Shown: positions 8,891 through 17,144, numbered from the stretch's first letter. The stretch: DNA of 42,991 bases from Deltaproteobacteria bacterium RBG_16_49_23 (GCA_001798855.1 MGQQ01000041.1:1-42991); one strand, 5' to 3'. Numbers and translations are program-made. Notes: generated by a model not told the origin, from the letters alone.

Positions 8891-8949
8891 ATAACGCAAG
8901 AATTTTCTTTGTATTTTTTTTAAATTCTTCACCTGTAAGGAAGAGTGTT

Positions 8950-10212
8950 TTATCTCCTCTCCAGAATCGTAAAGGTACAAGTTCCGCCAGTCCCCCCAAG
9001 GTTGTGTGCGGCCCCCACTCTAAGATTTGAATTTTGAACCTGCCTTTTGCCTGCTTGCCCTCGGAGTTGTAACCATACCTCACACAGCTGAGCTACACCC
9101 GTAGCACCTACAGGATGTCCTTTGGTTTTGAGTCCTCCAGAGGTATTGATGGGAATCGAACCGTCAAGTCGGGTCAAACCTCCTGCTACAGCTTTATATC
9201 CTTCTCCTGGTTTAAAGAAACCGAGATCCTCCATATGGACGATCTCGGCGATGGAAAAGCAGTCATGGACCTCGGAGAATTGAATATCTTTGGACGTTAA
9301 GCCAGACATCTCGAAGGCTTCCTTTGCCGCATATCTTGTGGCTTCGTAAGATGTCAGATTTTTTTTGGCGTGGAAACTATAGCTACTTCCTTGTCCCATA
9401 CCCGCTAAATAGATCGGATCATCGGTAAAATTTTTAGCGATATCCTCTGCAACGAGTAGAAGACACGAAGCCCCATCGCTGATGGGACAGCAATCAAAGA
9501 GATGCATAGGCCAAGCGACTGGAGGGTTCACTATCGGATCCCTGAGGAAATCCTTTTCATCTCTCCATTCAGGCACCGGTTCTCCTTTCTTACGGCACTT
9601 TTCAATCCGGGCATTCATGAAATCCCGGATGGTCATCGGAAACTGCGCTTTCGGATTTAGAGGGGCATTGTTGTGGCTTTTGATGGTCACATTAAATAAG
9701 GCTTCTCTGTCAGCGCCATATTTAGCAAAATAAGCGGTAGCCATTGTTCCGAAGACTCCAGGGAAGGTAAATCCGGCAGCCACTTCATAAGGACTGGAAG
9801 CCATGGCCAAGCCCTCAGCCACTTCTTCGGTGGTCCGCCTGGACATCTGTTCGAATCCACCCACCAAAACAATGTCATAGAGTCCAGACGCTATGGCTAA
9901 GACGCCTTCTCTAAAGGCTAAAGCACTCGAGGCGCAGGCTCCCTCCGTCCTGGTCACCGGTTTGGGCACATGGCCCAATAAATCAGCAATGATTGGTCCC
10001 CAGTGGGATTGATTCACAAAAAAATCGTTACTGTAATTTCCGACATAGATGGCATCGATGTCTCTGGGATTAAAACCTTTGTCAATAGAATCTGCCATTT
10101 CAACAAAAGCCTCAGCAAAGAAATCCTTGCAGTTTCGGTCTTTGAAGAGACCGAGTTTTGTCAAACCGCCACCGACAACGGCCGCCCCTCTTGAAAGTTT
10201 TCTTTTCCGCAT
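8950..10212 (-). CDS. Thiolase (SCP2-type acyl-CoA acyltransferase)
   Basis: 420 residues from the ATG at 10212, which has GAGAGGTG upstream; the longer frame from 10263 adds a non-conserved leader. The catalytic set is complete: nucleophile C93 in EGACASSALAF, H316 in SEVHDCF, and H366 in TKGHPVGATG. The HDCF and NTSGG motifs place it in the SCP2-like thiolase branch that works with DUF35 partners. It should cleave a 3-oxoacyl-CoA with CoA, or condense two acyl-CoAs. It lies between the acyl-CoA ligase and the DUF35 gene of the same operon. The substrate cannot be inferred. Confidence 0.88.
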   Translation of the reverse strand: MRKRKLSRGAAVVGGGLTKLGLFKDRNCKDFFAEAFVEMADSIDKGFNPRDIDAIYVGNYSNDFFVNQSHWGPIIADLLGHVPKPVTRTEGACASSALAFREGVLAIASGLYDIVLVGGFEQMSRRTTEEVAEGLAMASSPYEVAAGFTFPGVFGTMATAYFAKYGADREALFNVTIKSHNNAPLNPKAQFPMTIRDFMNARIEKCRKKGEPVPEWRDEKDFLRDPIVNPPVAWPMHLFDCCPISDGASCLLLVAEDIAKNFTDDPIYLAGMGQGSSYSFHAKKNLTSYEATRYAAKEAFEMSGLTSKDIQFSEVHDCFSIAEIVHMEDLGFFKPGEGYKAVAGGLTRLDGSIPINTSGGLKTKGHPVGATGVAQLCEVWLQLRGQAGKRQVQNSNLRVGAAHNLGGTGGTCTFTILERR

Positions 10213-10280
10213 TTGATTATCACCTCTCACATGAGAGCTCTGAAAACTACTTTTGGCTTTCATGTAATCGTCACATAATC

Positions 10281-10345
10281 CCTGCCTACCGGCCCCCTGC
10301 CTGCCGGCAGGCAGGGGGCCCCGACCGAGGGCGGGGCAGGCAGGC
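10281..10345. repeat. GC-rich palindromic repeat with a perfect 30-bp palindrome
   Basis: 10291-10320 reads the same on both strands over 30 bases (arms GGCCCCCTGCCTGCC). It is embedded in a larger CCTGCCT ... AGGCAGG repeat that matches the unit at 861-903, as though the palindrome were inserted into it. Confidence 0.8.
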
Positions 10346-10383
10346 GTGTAATCAGAGATTTCTGGACTTTTTCAGAAATCTCC

Positions 10384-11952
10384 TCATCTCACTCTTCTGG
10401 CTTCACCCACCCAGTATTTCTCCCGTAGTTCCCTCTTGAGAACTTTACCATAAGGATTTTTGGGTATCTCTTTGATGAATTCTACGGACTTTGGTTTCTT
10501 GTAGCTTGCCATATATTGCTTACAGAAGTTTATGATTTCATCTTCGGTTGCCTTTTGGCCTGGCTTCAGGGAGATAATAGCCTTGATCGCTTCTCCCCAG
10601 GTTTCATCCGGAACTCCGATGACCGCTACTTCATGGATTGCAGGATGCTTAAGGATCACATCTTCAATCTCTCTCGAATAAATATTCTCGCCGCCACTGA
10701 TGATCATATCCTTTGCCCGATCAAGGATATAGACATAACCTTTTTCATCCATAATCCCGAGATCACCCGTATGCACCCATCCACCGCGCAAAGTTTCTGC
10801 AGTGGCTTTTGAATTTCTCCAATATCCCTTCATCATCACTTCTCCCCGGACGACGATCTCTCCCATCTTTCCTGGTGGAAGCTCATTGTCATGCTTGTCG
10901 AATATCTTGACTTCCACATCTGTCCTTGGGATTCCAGCCGATGTCAGACGCTTCATCTGTTCTTCTGTCCCCTCTAAAAGATGTTCTTCTTTCCGCAGAT
11001 AGGTAATCGTCATCGGGGATTCTGCCTGACCAAAGAGTTGGACAAACACCTGCCCCATCTTTCTGACTGCCTCTTTAAGATCTTCTTCATAGATAGGAGC
11101 TCCGCCGTAGTTAATACATTTAATGGAACTGAGGTCATATTTGTCGATCTCAGGAGAAGTAACGAGTCGCTTGATCATGGCTGGAGCCGCAAACATATTG
11201 GTCACTTTTCTTCTCTGAATGGTCTCAAAAACTGTTTTAGGATCGAATGTTTTTACATGAAGAATGATATTCGCCGCTCCTTTGGCTATATTGGGTATGC
11301 CATAAAGGCCGCTTCCGTGGCTTAAAGGCGCCGCATGAAGGATCACATCATCAGGGCCGAGAGGGGTCATATCGGCAAAAAAGTTCATCGTCATCATCAT
11401 AATGACATGATGGGTGAGCATCGCTCCCTTTGGTTGCCCGGTGGTCCCGGAAGTATAAAAAAGCCATGCTAAGTCATCGCGTCCAACATCTACATCGAAA
11501 AACTTTGGAGAATTATCCTTAGTCAGTGTCTCATAATGAAGCATTCCTTCCAAAGGCTTAGTCGTGCAGAGGTAATGCTTTACCCGTGGCATTTCGTTCT
11601 TTAGGGCATAGAGGGAATCTCTGAAGTCTTCGCCTAAAACGACTGCTACCGCTTCGGAGTTATCGATGATGAAAGCACACTCTTTTGGATGGAGCCGGAA
11701 ATTGATAGGAACTGTTCCTATTCCAGCCTTGAAACAGGCAAAGAGGGTTTCAATGAACTCCGGACAGTTATGTAAAAGGATGGCCGCATTATCCCCTTTA
11801 TTGATCCCCAAACTTCTAAGGGCATTGGCCAGTTTGTTAATTCGTTCATTAGCCTGTTGATAGGTGAGTTCATAATCTCCATAGGCGATGGCCAATCTTT
11901 CTGGAAAAGTCCTTGCCGCTTTTGTAAAAAGCGTTCCAAGATTAATCGTCAT
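10384..11952 (-). CDS. AMP-forming acyl-CoA synthetase
   Basis: 522 residues from the ATG at 11952, which has AAGGGGG upstream. The protein is a member of the ANL adenylating superfamily: the P-loop-like FYTSGTTGQPKGAMLTHH, the A5 region LFGQAESP, the hinge and A8 region GWVHTGDLG ... DRAKDMIISGGENIYSREIE, and the catalytic lysine of the A10 motif in NPYGKVLKREL near the C terminus. It activates a carboxylic acid with ATP and CoA. It follows the short-chain dehydrogenase by 49 bases and precedes the thiolase. Ligase type is secure; chain length or ring type of the substrate is unknown. Confidence 0.9.
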   Translation of the reverse strand: MTINLGTLFTKAARTFPERLAIAYGDYELTYQQANERINKLANALRSLGINKGDNAAILLHNCPEFIETLFACFKAGIGTVPINFRLHPKECAFIIDNSEAVAVVLGEDFRDSLYALKNEMPRVKHYLCTTKPLEGMLHYETLTKDNSPKFFDVDVGRDDLAWLFYTSGTTGQPKGAMLTHHVIMMMTMNFFADMTPLGPDDVILHAAPLSHGSGLYGIPNIAKGAANIILHVKTFDPKTVFETIQRRKVTNMFAAPAMIKRLVTSPEIDKYDLSSIKCINYGGAPIYEEDLKEAVRKMGQVFVQLFGQAESPMTITYLRKEEHLLEGTEEQMKRLTSAGIPRTDVEVKIFDKHDNELPPGKMGEIVVRGEVMMKGYWRNSKATAETLRGGWVHTGDLGIMDEKGYVYILDRAKDMIISGGENIYSREIEDVILKHPAIHEVAVIGVPDETWGEAIKAIISLKPGQKATEDEIINFCKQYMASYKKPKSVEFIKEIPKNPYGKVLKRELREKYWVGEARRVR

Positions 11953-12001
11953 AAAAACCCCCTTTATCATTCCATCATTATCATTGGAATACCAACTGTC
12001 A

Positions 12002-12802
12002 TTATGCGAACTTACAGGTGATTCCGCCATCGACGACGAGCTGGGTCCCTGTCACATACTTGGCTTCATCTGAAGCCAGATACAGGGCCGCATAGGCCAC
12101 GTCCCATGCATCGCCCATCTTTCCTGTAGGGCATTGCTTGTTTCTGATTTCGAACATCTTCTCGATATCCCCCCCTGCATAGGCTTGTTTAAGCGGCTCA
12201 ACAAACATCGGGGTGTGCATTAAGCCTGGCAGAATCGCGTTTGCACGAATATTTTTTGCTGCATACTGGAGCGCAACACACTGTGTGAACCCAAGAATGC
12301 CTGCCTTGGTAGTATAGTAAGTGATGTAGGGTATCCCTGTGTAGCGAATTGCAGCAATGGATGATATGTTGATAATAACGCCGCCCCCTTGTTTTTCCAT
12401 ATGGGGTAACACATATTTGCATGTCAGAAACATGCTCTTTAGATTGATTGCCATAATTCGATCCCAGGTCTCTTCGCTTGTCTCCACCGGACCGCCGGGG
12501 ACAACGACACCCACATTGTTGTGGAGGATATCGATGCGGCCATAAATTTCTATGCATCGTTCGACCATGGCTTTGACTTCCTCAGATTTCGAGACATCCA
12601 CCTTATGAACGGTACAGATACCCCCTTCCTTGTCGATGATCGATTTCGTCTCTTCCGCCGCGGCAAGGTTAATATCGGTCGCAAAAACCTTGGCCCCTTC
12701 CTGGGCAAAAAGGACTGAAGTTGCCTTACCATTTCCCCATCCCGGGCCAACGGCCCCGGCGCCTGTTACAATCGCCACTTTATTTTTTAATCGTTCTCCC
12801 AT
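12002..12802 (-). CDS. Short-chain dehydrogenase/reductase
   Basis: 266 residues from the ATG at 12802, preceded by GGGAGGTG. Classical SDR fold: cofactor loop VTGAGAVGPGWGNGKA, longer than the common TGxxxGxG; NNVG motif (LHNNVGVVV); catalytic Ser in NISSIAA and YxxxK in TYYTTKAG. Most likely it oxidises a 3-hydroxyacyl-CoA or alcohol using NAD+. First gene of the operon with acyl-CoA ligase, thiolase and DUF35 protein. A sigma-54 promoter ends about 25 bases upstream and a candidate enhancer lies 122 bases before that promoter, so expression probably depends on the response regulator encoded upstream. Confidence 0.88.
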   Translation of the reverse strand: MGERLKNKVAIVTGAGAVGPGWGNGKATSVLFAQEGAKVFATDINLAAAEETKSIIDKEGGICTVHKVDVSKSEEVKAMVERCIEIYGRIDILHNNVGVVVPGGPVETSEETWDRIMAINLKSMFLTCKYVLPHMEKQGGGVIINISSIAAIRYTGIPYITYYTTKAGILGFTQCVALQYAAKNIRANAILPGLMHTPMFVEPLKQAYAGGDIEKMFEIRNKQCPTGKMGDAWDVAYAALYLASDEAKYVTGTQLVVDGGITCKFA

Positions 12803-12827
12803 GTTCTTCACCTCCCTCACCTTGATT

Positions 12828-12843
12828 AGCAATACGAATGCCA
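12828..12843 (-). promoter_or_regulatory. Sigma-54 promoter of the SDR-ligase-thiolase-DUF35 operon
   Basis: Minus strand TGGCAT-N5-TTGCT (12843 to 12828) fits the -24/-12 consensus TGGCAC-N5-TTGCW with one change. The GG and GC dinucleotides are correctly spaced. Transcription would start near 12817, leaving a leader of about 15 bases with the GGGAGGTG ribosome site. Confidence 0.75.
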
Positions 12844-12938
12844 ATATGATGAATTAGGGAGTAGCTGATAATTTATTGTAAATTCAAGGGTCTTCTTGCA
12901 CGGGGAGGGGTGTGTAGAATGAACATTTTTATTTTAAA

Positions 12939-12965
12939 TTTGCAATATTGCGAATTATTGGCAAA
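12939..12965 (-). promoter_or_regulatory. Candidate enhancer (upstream activating sequence), copy 1
   Basis: On the minus strand this 27-bp site follows the pattern TTTGC-N8-GCA-N6-GCAA, shared with 15922-15948 and 22671-22697. It also lies within an 8-bp perfect inverted repeat AAATTTGC (12936-12943) / GCAAATTT (12961-12968). Its first base is 122 bases from the start of the sigma-54 promoter. Confidence 0.65.
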
Positions 12966-12991
12966 TTTACAAATGATTCTGTAGAAAAAAA

Positions 12992-14359
12992 TTATTTTTG
13001 AATCTCATGGTGCTTTATTTTGCGGTAGAGGGTGGCCGGATGGACTTTCGCATGAAGGGATGCTTTATTTAAGTCTTTAGGAAATTTTTTTAAGAGGTTT
13101 TCTACATATCTCTTCTCGAACAATTCTTTGGCCTTGTCATAGGGATAATCCAAGAAATCATAATCCTCTTCTCCACGGAAGATGGTGATATGTTCGAGAA
13201 TATCCTTGTCCGTGATGGTTTCTCCGGTATGAAGGGCCACGATTCTTTCGACGACATTTTGAAGCTCCCTCACATTTCCTGGCCATTCGTGGTTCATAAG
13301 AACTTGTAATGCCTTATGATGGATGACTTTTTTATCCTTATTCATCGAAGAGCAATATTTCTCTATAAAATAGTTGGCCAATAGAGGGATGTCCTCTCGC
13401 CTATCTCTGAGTGGAGGTAAGTCTATTTTGATCACATTGATTCGATAAAAGAGATCTTTTCTAAAACGTTTCTTCACGACTTCTTCTTGAAGATTTTTAT
13501 TCGTCGCCATAATCACTCTGACATCTACTGGATAGGGCTTTGTGCCCCCCACCCGAATCACTTCCTTTTCTTGCAGACACCGAAGCAATCTGATCTGCAA
13601 TGAAGGGCTTGCTTCTCCTATTTCATCAAGGAATAATGTCCCACTATCGGCTTCCTCAAAATATCCTTTGGTCGTTTTGAAAGCCCCTGTAAAAGCGCCT
13701 TTTTCATAACCAAAAAGGGTCGTTTCAAGGAGATTTTCAGGCAACCCACCGCAGTCGAGCGCTAAAAAGACAGATTTTTTTCGAATACTATTCATATGGA
13801 TGGCATGAGCCGTTAATTCTTTGCCGGTACCGCTCTCTCCCTGGATGAGAACATTACTTTCCACTTCGGAGGCTTTTTTAATTAACTCGAATATCCTTTG
13901 CATGATTGCGCTTCGCCCAATAATGTTAGAAAATAATGATTCACTTTTTAATCTACTCTTCAATAATAAATTTTCTCTCTCTAATCTTCCCTGATAAACA
14001 GCATTCTTGACGGTGATTAATACCTTCTCTGTTTCTTCAAAGGGTTTCATTAAGAAATCAAACGCCCCTAATTTCATTGCCCGGACAGCGTTCTCCACCG
14101 TTCCATAAGCAGTGATGATGATGACCGGGGTGAGAGGATTGATTTCTTTAATTTGTTTTAAGATATCTATTCCATCGGCATCCGGAAGTCTGATATCCAG
14201 GATCACTAAATCGTATGAAAATCCCCTGAAAAAACCCAACCCGTCGGAACCGTTGGAGGCTGTTTTTACGGAGAAATTAGTCTTTTCAAGAATCTTTTGG
14301 AAATATTCTCGCGAAAAGAGCTCATCATCAATGATTAATACTTTTTCTTCTTTCGCCAT
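12992..14359 (-). CDS. Sigma-54-dependent response regulator, NtrC family
   Basis: 455 residues in three domains: receiver (1-120; phospho-acceptor D55 in DLVILDIRLPD, conserved K105), AAA+ sigma-54 activator (about 145-380; Walker A GESGTGKE at 174-181, GAFTGA loop at 221-226, LFLDEIGE) and a C-terminal Fis-type helix-turn-helix (HPATLYRKIKHH). The intact GAFTGA loop means it should open sigma-54 promoters. It lies 24 bases after the histidine kinase gene, its likely partner. Two sigma-54 promoters with matching upstream sites flank this gene pair, so local activation of the SDR operon and the transporter operon is the simplest model. No strong ribosome site is visible at the ATG. Confidence 0.93.
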   Translation of the reverse strand: MAKEEKVLIIDDELFSREYFQKILEKTNFSVKTASNGSDGLGFFRGFSYDLVILDIRLPDADGIDILKQIKEINPLTPVIIITAYGTVENAVRAMKLGAFDFLMKPFEETEKVLITVKNAVYQGRLERENLLLKSRLKSESLFSNIIGRSAIMQRIFELIKKASEVESNVLIQGESGTGKELTAHAIHMNSIRKKSVFLALDCGGLPENLLETTLFGYEKGAFTGAFKTTKGYFEEADSGTLFLDEIGEASPSLQIRLLRCLQEKEVIRVGGTKPYPVDVRVIMATNKNLQEEVVKKRFRKDLFYRINVIKIDLPPLRDRREDIPLLANYFIEKYCSSMNKDKKVIHHKALQVLMNHEWPGNVRELQNVVERIVALHTGETITDKDILEHITIFRGEEDYDFLDYPYDKAKELFEKRYVENLLKKFPKDLNKASLHAKVHPATLYRKIKHHEIQK

Positions 14360-14383
14360 AGGATCTATACCCTTATGAGTCGT

Positions 14384-15844
14384 TTAACTTGCAGGAAGGG
14401 TGATCGTAAAAGCGCTGCGCAGCCCTACTTCGCTTTCGACATTTATATGGCCGCTATGGTTTTTCACAATTTGATATGCAAAACTTAAACCAAGCCCGTG
14501 TCTTTTCCCATTCTTTTGGAGCGAAAAGAAAGGGAGAAAGATTTTATTAAGATACTCCTTTGGTATCCCTGTTCCGGTATCTAAGAAAATAATTTTGACC
14601 TCTTTTTTTATCTTATCATATGCGGTTTCGATTTGAAGACTTCCTCCATTCTGAAGGGCTTGGATGGCATTGGTCAAGATGTTTAAGAAGCATTGTTTGA
14701 GTTGAATTCCATCCCCCAATATTGGTGAAACATCCGGGTCCCACCCTGTTTTAATGGACACATCGTTTAAGCTCTCTCCGAATTGCTCTCGCAGGGCTTG
14801 AAGCGAATTCGTTAGAACTTCATGGATATCGGTTCTCGAAAAGGTGAGATAAGGGTCTTTAATGCAATTCAGAACACTGGTTATAATTCTTAAACATTCC
14901 TTGCCGGCTTTTGAAATGGTTTCTGCCAGGTCCTTTTTGGGGTCTCCGGTCTCCATTTCTTTCAATAACATTTCAGAAAAATTAACCACCCCGATTAATG
15001 GGTTATTCAGTTGATGGGCAATCCCTCCCATGAGTTCAGAATATAAGGCTAATTTTTCGCTCAAGTGCAATCTCTCTTCCATCTCCTTCTTCTCTGTTAG
15101 GTCGAAAAGCAGGCATAATTTTGCAATGGATTTGCCCCTGGTATTCTTGATGTCGGATATACGAATAGAGGCCGGGAAAGTCGTTTGGTCCTTCTTAACA
15201 CAGATGACTTCCTTGGAGGCGTAGACATTTTTTCTTTCCGATCCTCTGTTGAATTGAATTCCCGTAAAGAGACAATCTATTTTTTTCTTTAATACCTCTT
15301 CTTCCATATAACCAAAGATAGTTTCCGCCGTCTTATTAAAAATAAGGATTCTACCCGAGAGGTCTGTGCTGATCACTATGTTGGGGGAGGAATCGATGAG
15401 GGATTCAAGAAAGTTCTTGGATTCTTGCAGCTCTTTCGTTCTCTTTTCGACAAGCCTCTTCTCTTGACCTAACTCTTGGGCATGCTCATGGAGCAAAATA
15501 AAGTACTTTTCTGATAAAAAGGGAGCTCCTCTGGCTCGATAAGTTATCTGTTGGGAATAGTATTGTGGAATATAGTGGTCGATAATAATATCGAAAGAGG
15601 TTCCATTTCTTAATAGCTTGTAATAGGGTTTTTTTACACCCTGTTCAAGGGTCCTTGGGAAGGCTTCCTCGAAGGTTTTCCCCAATATTTTTTCTCTTTC
15701 AATTTGCGATGCTTCCTCCTGTTTTTTGTTCATTCTGATGATTTTCCCTTTTTTATCGAGGAGCATCATTCCGATGGGTAGATTTTCAATCAAATCTTCT
15801 GAAAAACTCAATCGTTTGCTGCTTGCCGTCTTCTTCTTGTTCAT
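14384..15844 (-). CDS. Soluble PAS histidine kinase
   Basis: 486 residues from the ATG at 15844, which has GGAAG upstream and a good promoter at 15878-15906. No membrane segment is seen. Order: PAS (about 12-115), coiled region (about 120-150), second PAS (about 150-255), HisKA with the phospho-acceptor His near 278 (GGIAHQLNNPL), and HATPase with N box NILTNAIQAL, G1 DTGTGIP and G2 HGLGLSFAYQI. This is an NtrB-like architecture for an internal signal. It is paired with the downstream NtrC-type regulator. The frame stays open upstream to 16387 through a mobile element, giving an apparent 667-residue fusion with a DUF559 domain; I regard the short form as the native kinase. Confidence 0.85.
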   Translation of the reverse strand: MNKKKTASSKRLSFSEDLIENLPIGMMLLDKKGKIIRMNKKQEEASQIEREKILGKTFEEAFPRTLEQGVKKPYYKLLRNGTSFDIIIDHYIPQYYSQQITYRARGAPFLSEKYFILLHEHAQELGQEKRLVEKRTKELQESKNFLESLIDSSPNIVISTDLSGRILIFNKTAETIFGYMEEEVLKKKIDCLFTGIQFNRGSERKNVYASKEVICVKKDQTTFPASIRISDIKNTRGKSIAKLCLLFDLTEKKEMEERLHLSEKLALYSELMGGIAHQLNNPLIGVVNFSEMLLKEMETGDPKKDLAETISKAGKECLRIITSVLNCIKDPYLTFSRTDIHEVLTNSLQALREQFGESLNDVSIKTGWDPDVSPILGDGIQLKQCFLNILTNAIQALQNGGSLQIETAYDKIKKEVKIIFLDTGTGIPKEYLNKIFLPFFSLQKNGKRHGLGLSFAYQIVKNHSGHINVESEVGLRSAFTITLPAS

Positions 15845-15877
15845 CGGTTTTCGCTTCCTTTCCCCACACTTGGTTCT

Positions 15878-15906
15878 AAAATAGCAAAAGAATGCAGAGG
15901 GGTCAA
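15878..15906 (-). promoter_or_regulatory. Sigma-70-type promoter of the histidine kinase gene
   Basis: Minus strand TTGACC (15906-15901, five of six) and TATTTT (15883-15878, four of six) are 17 bases apart and lead to the kinase ATG at 15844. It supports an independent kinase start inside the longer open frame. Confidence 0.55.
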
Positions 15907-15921
15907 CCTGCCTTTTGTATG

Positions 15922-15948
15922 TTTGCAAAATATTAGCAGAATCGCAAA
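15922..15948 (+). promoter_or_regulatory. Candidate enhancer, copy 2 (separated from its promoter by an insertion)
   Basis: Same 27-bp pattern TTTGC-N8-GCA-N6-GCAA read on the plus strand. It lies 613 bases before the decayed sigma-54 promoter at 16535; removing the 494 bases added by the mobile element leaves 119. It also lies just upstream of the kinase promoter and could autoregulate it. Confidence 0.6.
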
Positions 15949-15958
15949 ATAAAAAATT

Positions 15959-16460
15959 CTTTTTAAGGTTCTTCCGACATTTCTGTAGGTCCTGTCTTTT
16001 TCCCTCCCCTTTGCTAAAGGGGAGGTTAGGAGGAGTTACTTTAAGCGTCAGTTCAGCCAGGACACTTTGTATATCAAGCAATACCTCATGATCCCAAAAT
16101 CGTATAACGTTAATTCCCTGCGCTTTCAGGTATTCTGTACGAGTTGCATCATATTCCTTTTTCTCGCGACGGTTGTGCTGTCCGCCGTCCAATTCTACCG
16201 CAAGCTTCATGGTCGGACAGTAAAAGTCTAAAATATAAGGACCGATGCTGTACTGGCGAAAAAATTTCATCCCATAGAACTGTCTGTTTCGCAGGTATGC
16301 CCAGAGGGTCTTCTCCGTCTCGGTCTGATTGCGCCTCAACTCTCGCCGCCTTTGCTTTAATGTCGGATCATTCCGTAAGAATTTCATAACTCCCCTTCAC
16401 CCCCTCTTATTCTTAAGAGGGGAATAACACCCACACAAAAGCCGGAAGAACCCTTTTTAA
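15959..16460. mobile_element. DUF559-carrying mini-element with terminal inverted repeats and 8-bp target duplication
   Basis: The element covers 15967-16452 (486 bp). Its ends are inverted repeats of 24 bp with 20 matches (15967-15990 and 16429-16452; both start GGTTCTTCCG). Directly outside lie perfect 8-bp direct repeats CTTTTTAA (15959-15966 and 16453-16460). Inside each end is a hairpin: CTCCCCTTT/AAAGGGGAG at 16009-16029 and CCCCTCTTA/TAAGAGGGG near 16401-16422. The only gene is the DUF559 frame. No transposase is present. Confidence 0.8.
15967..16387 (-). CDS. DUF559 endonuclease-like protein, reads in frame into the histidine kinase
   Basis: From the ATG at 16387 (AAGGGGAG upstream) about 115 residues match the DUF559 fold, related to Vsr-type and restriction-type nucleases: RRRELRRNQTETEKTLWAYL, FYGMKFFRQYSIGPYILDFY, and LAVELDGGQH with the acidic/Gln active-site pattern, then INVIRFWDHEV. 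Free-standing relatives are usually 110-130 residues. Here no stop codon occurs inside the element: the frame passes through the left terminal repeat and continues to the kinase stop at 14384, giving a possible 667-residue fusion. The gene is carried by the mini-element at 15967-16452. Role in mobility is possible but unproven. Confidence 0.75.
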
Positions 16461-16534
16461 TAAATCTAATTTCTCACAACAGGAATATTTTATCAATCTC
16501 AATAGGTTAGAATTTAATGTTACTTTAGAAATGT

Positions 16535-16550
16535 TAGCGCTTGTCTTGCG
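16535..16550 (+). promoter_or_regulatory. Decayed copy of the transporter sigma-54 promoter
   Basis: TAGCGC-TTGTC-TTGCG aligns base for base with TGGCAC-TTGTC-TTGCA at 22791-22806, and the surrounding leader (CAATAGGTTA before; CTATGGAGGTGGGATTATGA after) is shared. The essential -24 GG has become AG, so it is probably inactive. Confidence 0.7.
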
Positions 16551-16600
16551 ATTTCTTCAAATTGGCATGTTTAAAATTTAGATCCTATGGAGGTGGGATT

Positions 16601-16657
16601 ATGAAAGGTGAGCAGGCTTGCATGAGGCCATGTTTCAGGCACATCCTTATTCCTTGA
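16601..16657 (+). pseudogene. Remnant of a dctP-type leader and start codon (18 codons)
   Basis: The ribosome site and ATG (TATGGAGGTGGGATTATGA) are identical to those of dctP at 22856, and the distance from promoter to ATG is 51 versus 50 bases. After the ATG the similarity ends; the frame stops after 18 codons (MKGEQACMRPCFRHILIP). It overlaps the 3' end of the ankyrin gene on the other strand. It marks the break point of a duplication or rearrangement. Confidence 0.6.
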
Positions 16658-17090
16658 TTCCCCTCGATTCAAAAAGCTTCATAATTTCGGTCCTTCCCTC
16701 CTTTTTCGCTTTTGCATAGGGTGTCAGTCCATCTTTCCCTCTTATGCCCGTCTTGGCGCCCTTGTCCAGCAGAAGCTTAACCGCTTCTATATTGTCTGCC
16801 CAGACTGCGTCATGAAGCGGCGTATAACCATTTTGAGGCCCTACAGCATCAATGCTGAAATTGTTTTCCAGAAGCAGTTTTACGATCTCCGTGTTCTTTT
16901 GGAACATAGCTGCGTGGAGCGCTGTCCCGCCATACGAGTCCCTCTCGTCCGGATTCACTCCTTTTTGCAAAAGCTTACGTACTTTTTGGATATCGCCATT
17001 GTACGCTGCCTTGTGGATTTCCGCAGTCTGACCAAAAGACAAGCTTGATGTAGCTATCAACATAAAGATTATGAACACGGCGCTTTTCAT
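16647..17090 (-). CDS. Exported ankyrin-repeat protein
   Basis: 147 residues. An N-terminal signal peptide (MKSAVFIIFMLIATSSLSFG, cleavage near residue 20) is followed by three to four ankyrin repeats: AEIHKAAYNGDIQKVRKLLQ, GGTALHAAMFQKNTEIVKLLL, YTPLHDAVWADNIEAVKLLL and a last partial DGLTPYAKAKKEGRTEIMKL. No catalytic domain. It is the last of five same-strand genes starting with the NmrA-like gene. Periplasmic ankyrin proteins beside redox genes have been linked to catalase or oxidase assembly, but nothing here fixes the role. The start has AAGGGGGG upstream. Confidence 0.8.
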   Translation of the reverse strand: MKSAVFIIFMLIATSSLSFGQTAEIHKAAYNGDIQKVRKLLQKGVNPDERDSYGGTALHAAMFQKNTEIVKLLLENNFSIDAVGPQNGYTPLHDAVWADNIEAVKLLLDKGAKTGIRGKDGLTPYAKAKKEGRTEIMKLFESRGIKE

Positions 17091-17144
17091 CGGCTGCCCC
17101 CCCTTCTTCTTTGTCGGCTACCGCGCTTTACAAGGCAAGTTGAT

